Virus record (IMG/VR): IMGVR_UViG_3300027782_000025
Coordinates: 210,626-274,625 of that record
From: a virus
Direction: 5' to 3' (one strand)
Length of the DNA stretch: 64,000 nucleotides
In this document: piece after piece, positions 24,011 to 35,000 of the stretch
Layout of the letters: each line of letters starts with the position of its first letter
How positions within the stretch are numbered: position 1 is the first letter of the stretch
Notes under the pieces: model-generated
The model's database searches: none
Seen by the model: only the letters and a program-made list of their open reading frames with translations
What the model was told of the DNA's origin: nothing
Position numbers and translations under genes: made by a program

Positions 24011-24960
24011 GAATTCTAATGGTACGCCGAGTTAGCGGGGCATTTGGGTATATCACAGATGGTATGGTCAATGCTTTGCGATCTAAGGGGCATGAAGTTA
24101 AGCGATTCGATGGCGAAATGAGCACTTGGAACGAGTTCGATCCTGATATCTATATTGGATGTTCAGGCCACAGAGAAAGTATTCCCATCGAAGGGCGAAG
24201 AGCTAAAGTTGCTATACATGTTAACCCTTATGGCCCTGTTTCGATACCTGGCGGAATTAATGAAAGCCAAGACAGCGTTGATTGGGTTAAAAAGCAAAAA
24301 CCAGATGTGGTCTTTGGTTATGGTTTCGATGAAGATGCTATACTTTGGAGCTATTGGCATCAAAGGGCTAACACACGTTGGATACCAATGCCCACCGCAG
24401 CAGATGCTACTATATTCTCAGATTTAGGCCAAGATAGAAGAAACCAAATCATTTACCTCGGTGGAAGATGGACATATAAAGCAAAGACTATCGATTCGTA
24501 CCTTCTACCAGTGTTAAATTCTTTTAGGGGAAAGTGGAAGTTATATGGCTGGGGCGAATGGCCAGAAGGAATGTCATCGGGTGAACTGCCGCAACATGAA
24601 GCAAATGAGTTTTATAACACCGGAAAAGTAGCTCCATGTATTTCAGAAATTCATACTCATACACATAATATAGATATACCAGAACGAGTTTTTAAAGCTT
24701 GCTTGGCTGGTTGCTTGCCGATCCACGACACCGTTCCGGTATTATCAAGAGTTATACCAGGCCTCCCAGTCGCAAAAGATCCAAATGACTTTCTTGCACT
24801 GCACGCGCATTATCTTGCTCCTATAACAGAAAAAGAACTTAAAGAAAAAAGCGCAAGATTAAGAGATTGTGTGGCTAAAAACCACACATACCACCAAAGA
24901 ATGCACAGACTATTGCACGGATTGGGTTTTCCAGCAGAGGCAAATGATATAATAATATAA
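24007..24960 (+). CDS. GT-B glycosyltransferase (CgeB/family-1-like)
   Basis: A 317-residue protein with two Rossmann-like halves. The N-terminal half starts ILMVRRVSGAFGYITDGMVNALRSKG (quoted in part: GYITDGMVNALRSKGHEV) and has DIYIGCSGHR. The C-terminal half has IIYLGGRWTYKAK, a LYGWGEWP segment and the donor-site helix IPERVFKACLAGCLPIHD. The order fits spore-coat CgeB-type and family 1 glycosyltransferases, which act in the cytoplasm on nucleotide sugars. It is translationally coupled to the gene before it. Donor and acceptor are not predictable. Confidence 0.7.
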   Translation: MRILMVRRVSGAFGYITDGMVNALRSKGHEVKRFDGEMSTWNEFDPDIYIGCSGHRESIPIEGRRAKVAIHVNPYGPVSIPGGINESQDSVDWVKKQKPDVVFGYGFDEDAILWSYWHQRANTRWIPMPTAADATIFSDLGQDRRNQIIYLGGRWTYKAKTIDSYLLPVLNSFRGKWKLYGWGEWPEGMSSGELPQHEANEFYNTGKVAPCISEIHTHTHNIDIPERVFKACLAGCLPIHDTVPVLSRVIPGLPVAKDPNDFLALHAHYLAPITEKELKEKSARLRDCVAKNHTYHQRMHRLLHGLGFPAEANDIII

Positions 24961-24961
24961 T

Positions 24962-25606
24962 ATGGCGCTCTTAACTGATAAATTTTTGTTTTTACACATA
25001 CCAAAAACTGGTGGTTCATATATAAGAAAAGTCATCGATCTTATACATATAAAATGGGTTGAAAAAAGCCACCACCATAGCTGTTTCCCTGGATTGTTAG
25101 ATCATTTATCATCGAATGATCTCTTAGGAAAAACCGTTATCTGCTTTATCAGGCATCCATTAACTTGGTATCAATCACGCTGGGCTTTTAGATTGTCGCA
25201 CCAAAGTGGTTGGCAAGGTAATGGTCTTGACCTAGCATGTGGGTCTAATGATTTTAACATGTTCGTTAACAATTGTATAGATTATACCGGTAGCGATAAG
25301 GGTTGGGCATCGTATAAAATGACTAAATTTATCGATAATATACCAAGCGGATTAAAGACCTTTATCGGCAAGCAAGAGAATCTTCGTAATGATCTTATAT
25401 CGGCTCTGATAGAATGCGGAGCGGTTATAGCTGAAACCGAACTGCCGCTATCGCCAAAATTTAACATGTCCTTGAATGATGGTAAACAGTCCCACATTAT
25501 AGCCAAATACGACATAAAGACATATGAGCGTGTAATGCAGTTTGATGGCGAATTTATGAATAAATACTATAAAGATTATAACGTTGACCATAAAATCCTT
25601 TTTTGA
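24962..25606 (+). CDS. PAPS-dependent sulfotransferase
   Basis: A 214-residue protein with both co-substrate motifs of carbohydrate sulfotransferases. FLHIPKTGGSYIRKV near residue 9 is the 5'-phosphosulfate loop. ICFIRHPLTWYQSRWAFR near residue 60 is the 3'-phosphate site. It would move sulfate from PAPS to a sugar or protein hydroxyl, and needs PAPS from the host. The protein is compact, with no membrane anchor, consistent with cytoplasmic action. It sits between glycosyltransferase genes, so sulfation of the glycan they build is the favoured inference. Confidence 0.78.
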   Translation: MALLTDKFLFLHIPKTGGSYIRKVIDLIHIKWVEKSHHHSCFPGLLDHLSSNDLLGKTVICFIRHPLTWYQSRWAFRLSHQSGWQGNGLDLACGSNDFNMFVNNCIDYTGSDKGWASYKMTKFIDNIPSGLKTFIGKQENLRNDLISALIECGAVIAETELPLSPKFNMSLNDGKQSHIIAKYDIKTYERVMQFDGEFMNKYYKDYNVDHKILF

Positions 25607-25668
25607 GTCCGGTAGCACCTGAGCTCGGTCGATGGTATGTAACCATGGCTGGACGAATAGGAGCATCC

Positions 25669-26496
25669 GTGAATAAACCCATATACAGTATAATAACGTG
25701 TGTTTCTAATTTTGACATTTATAATGAATGCGTTGTAAATTCATTTTATAATAGCAAGATCAACAAAGAACACTATGAACTAATACCAATAGACAATAGA
25801 ATGTCGATATATACAGCACCACAAGCCCTTAATTATGGTCTAATTATTGCTAAATCTGACTTAATTATATGCTGCCATCAGGATATTTCATTCCTGCCAG
25901 GATTCTTCGATGAGGTAGAAAAATCGGTAAAAAAAGCTGGAGGCGATTGGGGAATAATTGGTAGTTCAGGCCGATCAATAGAAATAGATGAAGTTAGTAA
26001 GAAACCAGATTGGGTAGGTGTGGTATACAATGGTCACCCAAATCAGCTTGGAGATGATTTTGACAATAAACTTATTAAATGCTGGGATGGTAAAAAAGAA
26101 ATGAAAGAAGTGCATTGTGTCGATGAATGCTTATTCATGATAAATAAGCGACACAATATCACATTTAATCCTGAGATAAATGGTTTTCATTTTTACGGAG
26201 CTGATTTAGCGCTCTCTATGAGATCAGCTGGGCACAAAGTATATGCCACATATCTTCCAAGCATTCACCATGGTGCTTATTCAGGCAGCCTTAAAGCGAA
26301 GGATGATTATTGGCCTTTGTTTAGAAAACTACTTAACATGTGGTCTACAATTTTTCCAGAATGCTATGGCACTCATTTCCACTGGACCACGTCCGAAGTA
26401 GGCATGGAAATAGCATCTTACATCTCAATAGAATCTGATACCGAGAGTTTTAGAGCTTCAACGACCAACATAAAAATAAGAGAAAATAGAAAATGA
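25669..26496 (+). CDS. StrF-like glycosyltransferase (Glyco_tranf_2_5 type)
   Basis: A 275-residue protein. A GTG at 25669 is chosen because ATAGGAG lies at ideal distance, whereas in-frame TTG and ATG codons upstream (25603, 25645) have none. Motifs in order are YSIITCVSNFDIYNECVV, CCHQDISFLPGF (the H-Q-D sugar-donor site), IIGSSG, VDECLFMINK and INGFHFYGADLALSMRSAGH. They match the StrF-type GT-A family. It probably continues the glycan pathway of the neighbouring genes. It overlaps the next gene by four bases. The roughly 60 bases before the GTG are uncoded and may hold a regulatory leader. Confidence 0.72.
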   Translation: MNKPIYSIITCVSNFDIYNECVVNSFYNSKINKEHYELIPIDNRMSIYTAPQALNYGLIIAKSDLIICCHQDISFLPGFFDEVEKSVKKAGGDWGIIGSSGRSIEIDEVSKKPDWVGVVYNGHPNQLGDDFDNKLIKCWDGKKEMKEVHCVDECLFMINKRHNITFNPEINGFHFYGADLALSMRSAGHKVYATYLPSIHHGAYSGSLKAKDDYWPLFRKLLNMWSTIFPECYGTHFHWTTSEVGMEIASYISIESDTESFRASTTNIKIRENRK

Positions 26497-27305
26497 TCGA
26501 TTTGTTTATTAACTGTCATACTGCAGGTTATGATTGTCTTGATGATAGCATATTTGAACATAAATCGATTAACGCCAAGAGAATCGCCTGTGGCATGACC
26601 AGGCCGCCAAAATATGATTTATCTGAAGTATCAGATTTTTTTCCAACCTATGCTTCCTTAAATTCATCGATTTTTGAAAGTTCTATAATATTGACAATCT
26701 GGGAACATATAGAAAATATTAGCGATAATGAATATATTGGTTTTTTACATACAGATATCGAACCTTACTTTACGAAAGATGAATTATGGGCTAAGATTAT
26801 CGACTCTTTATCGCCAAATGATGTAGCTTTAGGTGTTTCATTTCCAGCAGAGTACAAAATCACTCAATGCGGTGAGTGGGACTTAAAAAATGATTTTGTC
26901 CTTAGACCATCATTAGACCCAATGGTGCGCAATAAATTCGACTTAGAGAGATCGATTTGGGATACTATTAAGAGACTTGATCGTCCAATCTATGAGTTTG
27001 CAATGTCTAAAAATCCGCCAATGATTTACTCGCATATGTTTATAACCACTAGAGAGATTTTTAATAAACTTGGGATGAGAATGCGTAATATGTTAGATAG
27101 ATTATTAGCATCAGAAATGGGTCTTTGGACACCGCATTTATTCGAACGTCTTGTAGGACTTTACCTATCCGAAATATGCAGTGTAAAAAATGTCGCTGCA
27201 TTTATACATCATGCGGGATCTAGTCCTACTAAACCGGGCGCTTTAAATCTTTATGGGACTGCAGGATATAAATATTATAAAACTTCAAGAAAGATTTTTG
27301 TTTAA
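26493..27305 (+). CDS. Putative glycosyltransferase-like protein, last gene of the glycan run
   Basis: A 270-residue protein coupled to the StrF-like gene by ATGA overlap. Its plan (INCHTAGYD at the start, IWEHIENISDNEYIGFLHTDIEPY in the middle quoted in part, and a helix near LFERLVGLYLSE) is reminiscent of the DUF4422/GT-A group, where 'GxxHxD' replaces DXD. No classical DXD or Walker motif is present. Position in the cluster is the best evidence. It converges with a minus-strand gene, overlapping its 3' end by 21 bases. Confidence 0.45.
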   Translation: MIDLFINCHTAGYDCLDDSIFEHKSINAKRIACGMTRPPKYDLSEVSDFFPTYASLNSSIFESSIILTIWEHIENISDNEYIGFLHTDIEPYFTKDELWAKIIDSLSPNDVALGVSFPAEYKITQCGEWDLKNDFVLRPSLDPMVRNKFDLERSIWDTIKRLDRPIYEFAMSKNPPMIYSHMFITTREIFNKLGMRMRNMLDRLLASEMGLWTPHLFERLVGLYLSEICSVKNVAAFIHHAGSSPTKPGALNLYGTAGYKYYKTSRKIFV

Positions 27306-27590
27306 ATATTTATCAATTACAAGAGCGAAAGTCGCTTCAATATATTCAAACCATTCTGACGGTATATCGCTAAAATTGCTCATGCTATCGTTAAGCCCTG
27401 CCTTCATTGTGATAAATATCGTATTTTCTTTTATGTTTAGAACTATAGGCGTTAAATTAAGATTTAAGTCATTGGTTTTACTTTTAAAATTAATATCTGT
27501 GGCTATATTACCGATATCGACAGCTCTAACAAGAATACTTGATAATTGGCTTGATATGCGATATTTTTTGGTGATATCTGTAGTCGGCAT
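27285..27590 (-). CDS. Hypothetical small protein
   Basis: A 101-residue protein on the minus strand, directly after the 189-residue gene at 27592. It is strand-rich and soluble (LNLNLTPIVLNIKENTIFITM). The competing plus-strand frame here is hydrophobic, a common artefact of reading the opposite strand. A weak AAAGAAG precedes the ATG. Unrecognised. Confidence 0.45.
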   Translation of the reverse strand: MPTTDITKKYRISSQLSSILVRAVDIGNIATDINFKSKTNDLNLNLTPIVLNIKENTIFITMKAGLNDSMSNFSDIPSEWFEYIEATFALVIDKYLNKNLS

Positions 27591-27591
27591 T

Positions 27592-28161
27592 TTAGAATTT
27601 CTTCTTTAAAGTAGCTCCGGGGAAGTTTTTAGTAACATCTTGAGATATCTTTTTACCTTCGTCGCTTATCTTTTTTCTTACTTCTTTTAGCTGGCTTTTC
27701 GATACACCATCGGTGTTAGAAAGCATCGCCACCCAACCGCTAGGCTGTAATGCCAACATTGTTTTAGCTGTGTCTTGGGTGCTCTGCGCCAGAGATTTTA
27801 AATCAGTCTTTAATAGATATCTAGGCTCGATAGCATAAAGAGCTGATGTGATAATGCTTGGTGCATATGTTTTTAGCTCGGTCATGGATTTTTTTAAATC
27901 TTTGTACTTATTTGCGTTTTTCTTGTCGGAATCTAATATTTTTAAAAAGCCTGAGATAAAGTCATCACTAATTGTCGACCACGTATCAGAGCTAGGTTGC
28001 TTGAAATATGATCTCAATAGTTTAGCTGGCTCAGAGTCTTTATATCGGTCATCATTAAAAAGTATATCGATTAGCTGGCCAAATATCTGGCTGATATTTA
28101 AGACAGGAGTGCCGCCGCTAGAGATACTACCAGCAGCTTCATAAATATTTAATAATTTCAT
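27592..28161 (-). CDS. Hypothetical helical protein
   Basis: A 189-residue protein on the minus strand, starting one base after the stop of the dehydratase gene, so the two are co-transcribed. It is mainly helical with a Lys-rich C-terminus (KKISDEGKKISQDVTKN). It has no membrane segment or metal site. The location suggests a link to the GDP-sugar gene, but this is not supported by any motif. Confidence 0.5.
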   Translation of the reverse strand: MKLLNIYEAAGSISSGGTPVLNISQIFGQLIDILFNDDRYKDSEPAKLLRSYFKQPSSDTWSTISDDFISGFLKILDSDKKNANKYKDLKKSMTELKTYAPSIITSALYAIEPRYLLKTDLKSLAQSTQDTAKTMLALQPSGWVAMLSNTDGVSKSQLKEVRKKISDEGKKISQDVTKNFPGATLKKKF

Positions 28162-28162
28162 T

Positions 28163-29263
<1,101 letters not shown>

Positions 29264-29524
29264 ATGAAGACTTTTGTTTTGGCCTGCGTATTGCTCGGGA
29301 CTATTGGTGTGTTTGAAGCTGAGGCCGGTTGTGGTCAGCGTTCAAACGGGTCTTGTGGCAATAGCCGTGCTAAGTTATTCGAAGGGCGCACTCGCGGAGG
29401 CCTCTCCTGTGGTAAGACTCGCGTTTCTTCTTGTTTTGCGGCTCCAAAGGCTTCTGCCTGCACAGCTTGCGACAAGGCTAACGAGAAAGCCGCTCCTGCT
29501 GCGTCTAAGTCTGAAAATAAGTAA
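29264..29524 (+). CDS. Small exported cysteine-rich protein
   Basis: An 86-residue protein. The ATG at 29264 follows AAAGGGA. Residues 1-22 are a clear signal peptide (MKTFVLACVLLGTIGVFEAEAG), with likely cleavage after AEA or near Cys23. It lacks a good lipobox, so lipoprotein processing is doubtful. The mature part has six Cys (23, 31, 49, 57, 66, 69), enough for three disulfides, and a Lys/Ala-rich tail. Its base composition is more GC-rich than its neighbours. Exported cysteine-rich proteins are unusual in phages; a role in the periplasm or cell envelope is inferred. Confidence 0.6.
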   Translation: MKTFVLACVLLGTIGVFEAEAGCGQRSNGSCGNSRAKLFEGRTRGGLSCGKTRVSSCFAAPKASACTACDKANEKAAPAASKSENK

Positions 29525-29619
29525 TTGATTAATTAATCATCGCCAGATTGCGTAGACTATTACTTTCCCTTCAAATATACATTAGAAATTTGGCTACTTA
29601 TATTGAAAGGAGACAGAAA

Positions 29620-30024
29620 ATGTCTGCGCAACCTGCCAATTCTTCGATTTCGGTGTTTATGAACCTGAGGTCCTATAGGCGGGATCTCAGACATGAGTCT
29701 CTGGCTGCTATTTGCAAGAGGCTTCGTCCTCTTGTGATGACCATCCCAGGAGAAGAAATTCTCGTGGGCGTTCTTAACAGAGATACCGGCGTCAAAGACA
29801 TGAGTTCTTATATGGGCGAAGCACGTTTTAATGCTGGTCGTGGCTTCCCAATTGTAATCGGCACCTTCGGTCAAACTAGCTTCGCTGAAGCTCAGACCAA
29901 TCTTGCTGATATCAATTTTGCATTCCAAATCGGCTCTGATAAATTCTTGTCCAACACCGCAGCTGGCCTAACTGGCGATCTGTTTGGTGATGCACGAGGC
30001 CTAGCATCTGATATAACCACTTAA
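29620..30024 (+). CDS. Hypothetical virion-type protein with strong translation signal
   Basis: A 134-residue protein. The ATG at 29620 follows GAAAGGAGACAG. The chain is compact and mixed, with a Gly/Phe-rich C-terminal part (FGQTSFAEAQTNLADINFAF). Codons are richer in GC than average for the window, consistent with high expression. It is followed at once by a strong terminator. Location before the structural genes suggests a virion or head-related protein, but no family is recognised. Confidence 0.5.
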   Translation: MSAQPANSSISVFMNLRSYRRDLRHESLAAICKRLRPLVMTIPGEEILVGVLNRDTGVKDMSSYMGEARFNAGRGFPIVIGTFGQTSFAEAQTNLADINFAFQIGSDKFLSNTAAGLTGDLFGDARGLASDITT

Positions 30025-30042
30025 TAATCCTTAATCGGATTA
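30025..30042 (+). other. Small hairpin before the main terminator
   Basis: TAATCC (30025-30030) and GGATTA (30037-30042) form a six-base stem with a six-base loop just after the stop codon. It may act together with the larger hairpin that follows. Confidence 0.35.
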
Positions 30043-30053
30043 TCGAGAATTAA

Positions 30054-30092
30054 AAGAAGACGGGGAGATCGATAAAATCTCCCCGTCTTCTT
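30054..30092. terminator. Strong rho-independent terminator
   Basis: A perfect 16-base-pair stem (30054-30069 with 30077-30092) encloses a seven-base loop, with the GC-rich core CGGGGAG/CTCCCCG. A-rich and T-rich flanks on both sides mean it could work in both directions. It separates the small genes around 29.6 kb from the virion operon starting at 30157. Confidence 0.85.
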
Positions 30093-30110
30093 ATATAAAC
30101 CATATCCGAA

Positions 30111-30117
30111 TATAAAT
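30111..30117 (+). promoter_or_regulatory. Late-promoter-like TATAAAT before the virion operon (candidate)
   Basis: TATAAAT lies 46 bases before the ATG at 30157 and just after the terminator. A similar motif lies 45 bases before the gene at 41695. The T4 late promoter is TATAAATA. Low confidence in an AT-rich genome. Confidence 0.35.
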
Positions 30118-30156
30118 TAAGCCACAAATATATTATATAACTCAAGGAGACAGACT

Positions 30157-30687
30157 ATGCGCTGGGTCCCATTTACAGCCTTCATAAAAATTGTGCCATC
30201 ATTAGCGAACGGAAAAAGATTCGAAATTATAAGAAATGCTCAAAAACTATCAGTAGCATTATTCGAAGAAATCCCTAATTATGATGGTGGGAAATTCCAG
30301 CTATCGTCGCCTAGTGGCGGACAACAAAACAGCCAAACAAATGGGGCTGCGTTGAGTTCCTTCGCCAACGGCACCGCATATAAACCACAATTTGGGCAAT
30401 CGCCAGCCCAACTGACAATGTCTGGATTCTATAAATCAGAGGCTAAAAACGCATACACGCAGCCTGAAGTTATGCGATTCTCTGGCAATGAAAAATATTC
30501 AGGCATGGGCTCGCATTTAAATGAATTGATGCCAACAGGCACAGTATATTCAGAAGTATCAGACATTCTATCGATTCTTCGAGACGCTTGCGATGCAGCG
30601 TTTCCAGCATCAGTTCCTTATAGCGTATTTCGTTTAGAATACAATGGCTTAGTATTTGGGGACAGGGGATTAACCTTCCCTGATTAA
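30157..30687 (+). CDS. Probable virion protein, first gene after the terminator
   Basis: A 176-residue protein with AAGGAGACAG before its ATG. Residues 45-110 are rich in Gly, Ser, Gln and Asn (SPSGGQQNSQTNGAALSSF) and may be flexible. The C-terminal domain (SDILSILRDACDAAFPASV) is helical. No named family. The gene begins a colinear run of structural genes, three bases before the next start. Confidence 0.5.
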   Translation: MRWVPFTAFIKIVPSLANGKRFEIIRNAQKLSVALFEEIPNYDGGKFQLSSPSGGQQNSQTNGAALSSFANGTAYKPQFGQSPAQLTMSGFYKSEAKNAYTQPEVMRFSGNEKYSGMGSHLNELMPTGTVYSEVSDILSILRDACDAAFPASVPYSVFRLEYNGLVFGDRGLTFPD

Positions 30688-30689
30688 AT

Positions 30690-31472
30690 ATGGCTATTTT
30701 TGGACCAGCAGATCTACCCTCTATATTAAAACTACGTTCTGAACCAATGAAAAAGTATATCCTGACCAAATTAGGATATCCAAATGTAGATGTAGAGATA
30801 CAAGAAGATCAATTCGAAACGATTTGGAGAGTGGCTGGAGATTTTATAGCTAGCTATTTCCCCAGAGAGCAGAAATTAGCTGTTTTTTGGACCAACCCAT
30901 TGCAACCAACATACCCTCTTCCAGAAGACGCTTATTGGGTCCAAGAAGTGCATTGGGACCCAGCAACAACCAGAATAAACGATGTATTTGGGGCTGAAAG
31001 CTTTTTATTTAATGTCGGGCAGGTGTCCGGCATACAAAATATGCTTTTAGATTACCACCTTCTTCAAGCATATAGAAAATTCTCCCAAAAAATACTTGGC
31101 ACTGAAGGCCACTGGGAAGTGATTAACGAAAACAATAAATTTACACAAGGTGATTCATTAAGTTCTAAAGATCAAAAAATACGGTTATATCCGACACCAA
31201 AAGGCGCTTTCCCAGTGACTGTTCTTTACATCCCTGTCGTCAATAGTTTTAGAAGCCCGCAAGCTAGACAGCTATGCTATGATATGATGCTTGCTGAAGC
31301 TAAAACCTCGCTGGGTGCTGCAAGAAGAAAAATCTCAGGATTACCAACACCAGATGGTGGTACAATATCTTATGATGGTGATGCTCTCATGAACGAAGGC
31401 ATCAAAATGAAAGAAGAGATAATTAAATCTGCTATTGATCTCGGTGAACCATATGGAGTATGGCTATGGTAA
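30690..31472 (+). CDS. Putative neck/head-tail adaptor-type structural protein
   Basis: A 260-residue protein. It has a helical N-terminal part, then WVQEVHWDPATTRINDVFG, then RLYPTPKGAFPVTVLYIPVV, and a long C-terminal helix rich in Ala (DMMLAEAKTSLGAARRKI) ending with GEPYGVWLW. The plan resembles neck or adaptor proteins of large myoviruses, but I cannot name a T4 counterpart with confidence. It overlaps the next gene by seven bases. It lies just before the fibre genes. Confidence 0.4.
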   Translation: MAIFGPADLPSILKLRSEPMKKYILTKLGYPNVDVEIQEDQFETIWRVAGDFIASYFPREQKLAVFWTNPLQPTYPLPEDAYWVQEVHWDPATTRINDVFGAESFLFNVGQVSGIQNMLLDYHLLQAYRKFSQKILGTEGHWEVINENNKFTQGDSLSSKDQKIRLYPTPKGAFPVTVLYIPVVNSFRSPQARQLCYDMMLAEAKTSLGAARRKISGLPTPDGGTISYDGDALMNEGIKMKEEIIKSAIDLGEPYGVWLW

Positions 31473-32056
31473 TAGAACCGATTGAAATTAGCTTCCAATT
31501 ACAGGTACTACCTGACCATAGCGTCATTATACCTGGCTGTGAACCAACATCGGCAATATCAAGTGCGTCTCTGTCTTATTCTATGGCACTTAATGGATGT
31601 GAACAACCGAAAGTACCAATTAAATTAATATTAGATAAAATCCCAGGTAGCTATATAAAGTATGGGTGGAATTTTAACCTTGGCTATAACCAGACTTGGT
31701 TGGTGTTTCCTCCTTATTTGGCAGGCTGCCCATGCGATGATAGACCCGATTGGTATAACATGCTGAGATGTATAGCTAGTGAAATAACTGACCCGATTGT
31801 AGTTGAAAAAAACTGCGATGTTCTAGAACGCGAATTTTGTAACCCAGAAATAAAACCAGGGCCAAGCGGCGGCGGTGATGCTTATGTGAATCCTCCAGAA
31901 GGTCCATCTGCCTTAGGCTATGGTGGTATTTTACCACCGATTCCACCTTGGGCGCGGAAAAAAGTTAATTTCTGTAAATTAGCGGGCATGGACAAGGAAA
32001 TGAAGATGATGGCTCCGCACGATACTAATATACTGGATTCTATTTTAGGAACTTAA
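31466..32056 (+). CDS. Hypothetical virion protein with Cys- and Pro-rich segments
   Basis: A 196-residue protein. The ATG at 31466 is preferred to the one at 31460 because GGAG is then seven bases away. The N-terminal half is beta-rich. The middle has several Cys (GCPCDDRP, NCDVLEREFC), followed by a Gly/Pro-rich stretch (PGPSGGGDAYVNPPEGPS). The end has YGGILPPIPPWARKK. Its stop touches the first giant fibre gene. Perhaps a baseplate or fibre-attachment protein; inference from position only. Confidence 0.45.
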   Translation: MVIEPIEISFQLQVLPDHSVIIPGCEPTSAISSASLSYSMALNGCEQPKVPIKLILDKIPGSYIKYGWNFNLGYNQTWLVFPPYLAGCPCDDRPDWYNMLRCIASEITDPIVVEKNCDVLEREFCNPEIKPGPSGGGDAYVNPPEGPSALGYGGILPPIPPWARKKVNFCKLAGMDKEMKMMAPHDTNILDSILGT

Positions 32057-35000
32057 ATGGATATTGGAACTATATTAAGGCTGCAAGGCCCAGTACCGAC
32101 TAATTTAGCTCCAAATAAGTTTTATTCTGGAACCATCTTTTTTTTCGAAGATGACGCTTTCTTGTTTTATGCTGGCGGCAATAACGGCTACAATAGAGCC
32201 ACATATATAAGCAAAATAAATATTGGCGCCGGAAGCGTAAATGGGTTTAACTTCGATACAAACACGTTAGCCTTGAGCGGCGGCCCAATAACTAGAACTG
32301 GCACGATAAAAATAGATCTTATCGAGAATCTGGCTGTGGTGGGGCAGTACGGTTCATCGACCACGATACCAATCATAACCGCTAATTCGCTTGGATTCGT
32401 TACTAGAATGAGCGAAGTGCAAAACGATACGGCTGGCGGTACTGTCACGCTCATGGAAATGGATTCAGATGATTTAGAAATATATGGATTACCAACACAA
32501 TTACCGACATGTCCTCCACCAGCCGTGCCGCCGCCGGTCCAATGTGATGAGTTAACTGAATTAGGATTTTTAGCAACCGACACTAAGCCAGCTGACATCT
32601 GCATAAGCCCAGACGATGGTTTTTTATATGTCGCTAATAATGGTAGTATTTCAATCTATAAGCGTATAACAGGAACCGGCTTGCTGCAAGCATTAAGCCC
32701 TGTGATTATTTCTGGGATTGGTAATGCTATTATTATAAGCTCCGATGGTAAAAACATATACGTTATTAACGACACAAATAGTATCGACATGTTTTGGCGA
32801 AATACCACTAACGGCTTATTGACATCAATCGGATCCATTGCTACTGGCAACACGCCGGTTGATATGTGCATATCTGCTGATGGTAAGAATGTTTATGCTG
32901 TAAACCTTCTGGATGACACTATTTCAGTATTTGGGCGTGATGACACGACAGGCTTGCTAACATCATTAGGCGACATCGCTGCTGGCACCGAACCGAATTA
33001 CATTGCAGTAAGCCCTGATGGCAAGAATGTTTATGTTATCCACCGTGGCTCAGCGTCGCGCACGATATCTATTTATGCACGCAATACTACATCTGGTTTG
33101 TTAACTATAACAACGTCTATCGCTACTGGCGTTGCGCGTGGTATCGCGATTAGTCCAAATGGTAAAAATGTATACGTTTCTGATCTCGATAATGTCATAG
33201 TTAACTATGGTAGAAACACCACGACAGGTCTTCTGACTAAAAAAGAAACCTTTGCATCTAATGCGCCTTGGGGTATTGTGATTAGCGCTGATGGCACAAG
33301 CGCTTATATTAGCAGTATGAATAATAGCATAAGCATTTTTAGACGTAATGTCACCACTGGCTCATTCTCCGCAGTTGGGCAAATAGCAGCTAGGGGTGGT
33401 TATAACCTTTGCATTAGCTATGATGGTTTAAATGTTTATGTGCCAAATGTGAATTTAGATTCGATAACAATGTTCTCAAGGAAGAATTGCACGCCACCTA
33501 GCACTCCGACACCGACACAGGTAGATCTTAGACGCTATCTTGTTAGAGCGACTCGCGGAGGTACTGCTGAGCAAGCATCAGATGTGGAATATTGGTCGTC
33601 TGGTGATGGCTATGGAGGCACCACATGCATGATAGATCTGGTCGCCAATAATATTTATACAACTGGAGCTAATCCAGAATTCGCAGGTCTGCCGCCGTTG
33701 CCAGCTTTTAATTCGATTATAAATGCCAAAAAGGTAACGAAATATTCAGCCAAACCATATGATACATATGCTTGGAAAAAACTCGCGACTGGTCACGGCA
33801 TGGTGGCTGTAGTTAAGACCGATGGCTCTTTATGGGTCGGCGATGAAAGTATATCTAAAGGCACTGGACTTAGGAAGATTACCAGTTTTAAACGTTTAAA
33901 TAATGGGGTTGTAGTTAATGTCATTCCAGCGCCATCTAATTTTATAGATGTTAGGACCACAAAATGGCCAGATCAAAGCACAACTGATTTTGTCAAGTTA
34001 AGAGCTTTCACTTCTGATGGTGCTACATATTCTAGTTCATATGGCTGGAATACTAGCACTGCGCCAGACACTATGACTTTGGAATCCGGACCAGGCGGAC
34101 TACCAATCACGGAAGTGCCGAATTATTCCTATAATGGCTATACTCATTATTTCGAAACTTATTTAATGACACTAACATCAAGGAGGTGGGTGGCCTACGG
34201 CAATAACACTAACGGCCAATGTGGTACAAGCACTATAGTATCACCGATAAGAAATTTCTACATTAAAGATCTTGATAATGCACTGGTAGTATCAGCTGGT
34301 CAGTTGCATACAATGGCTATATTACCAGGCGGAATATTAGTTGGCTGCGGAGATAGCATTCAAGGTCAGTTGGGTAATAACTCTAAATTTACAGCTAATT
34401 CTAAATTTACCCAAATAGGCACTGATAGAGATTGGAAGTCAGTTTATGCAGGTGATAGTTTTAGCATAGCCATAAAAAATGACGGCACAGCGTATGCGAC
34501 TGGCTTTAACCCGCCAGGCTTGCCAGTATACAGCAATAAGACATTATTTAATTTCACTCAAATACCAAATATTACTGGTGCAGTGGAAGCGTTTGGCTTT
34601 AACGATCCATTTATATTCTGCAGCACTGCACCCCGACGAACTGATTGCTTTGCCGGTTGGAGCCCAAGCCTCAGCACTCTGACAATTCCATTATATAGTG
34701 GCGACACTGTTTTATCAAATAATGGAGCGGGCTTTTTCGGCTATGCATCGAGCGGCACGTCGCTATATTCGATCGTTTTAAACAATCTTGGTTCTGGTAT
34801 TTTCTCTATTGCATTCTTGAACAATGGTCAGTTGACACTTAACAGTAATATATCTGCTACTAATACAAAATTGTTTGCTAATGGCGACATTATTACGATT
34901 AACATCCCATCATTAAAAGGTGACACAACAAGTTGGGATACTGTTAATGGCAGATACCTTGTAACTGACACTAGCGATTTGAGATACGTTAAACTATTAT

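Noticed and set aside
27253-27609. A plus-strand membrane protein
   Set aside because: Its hydrophobic character is typical of the complement of a soluble gene; the minus-strand frame follows its neighbour in an operon and fits better.
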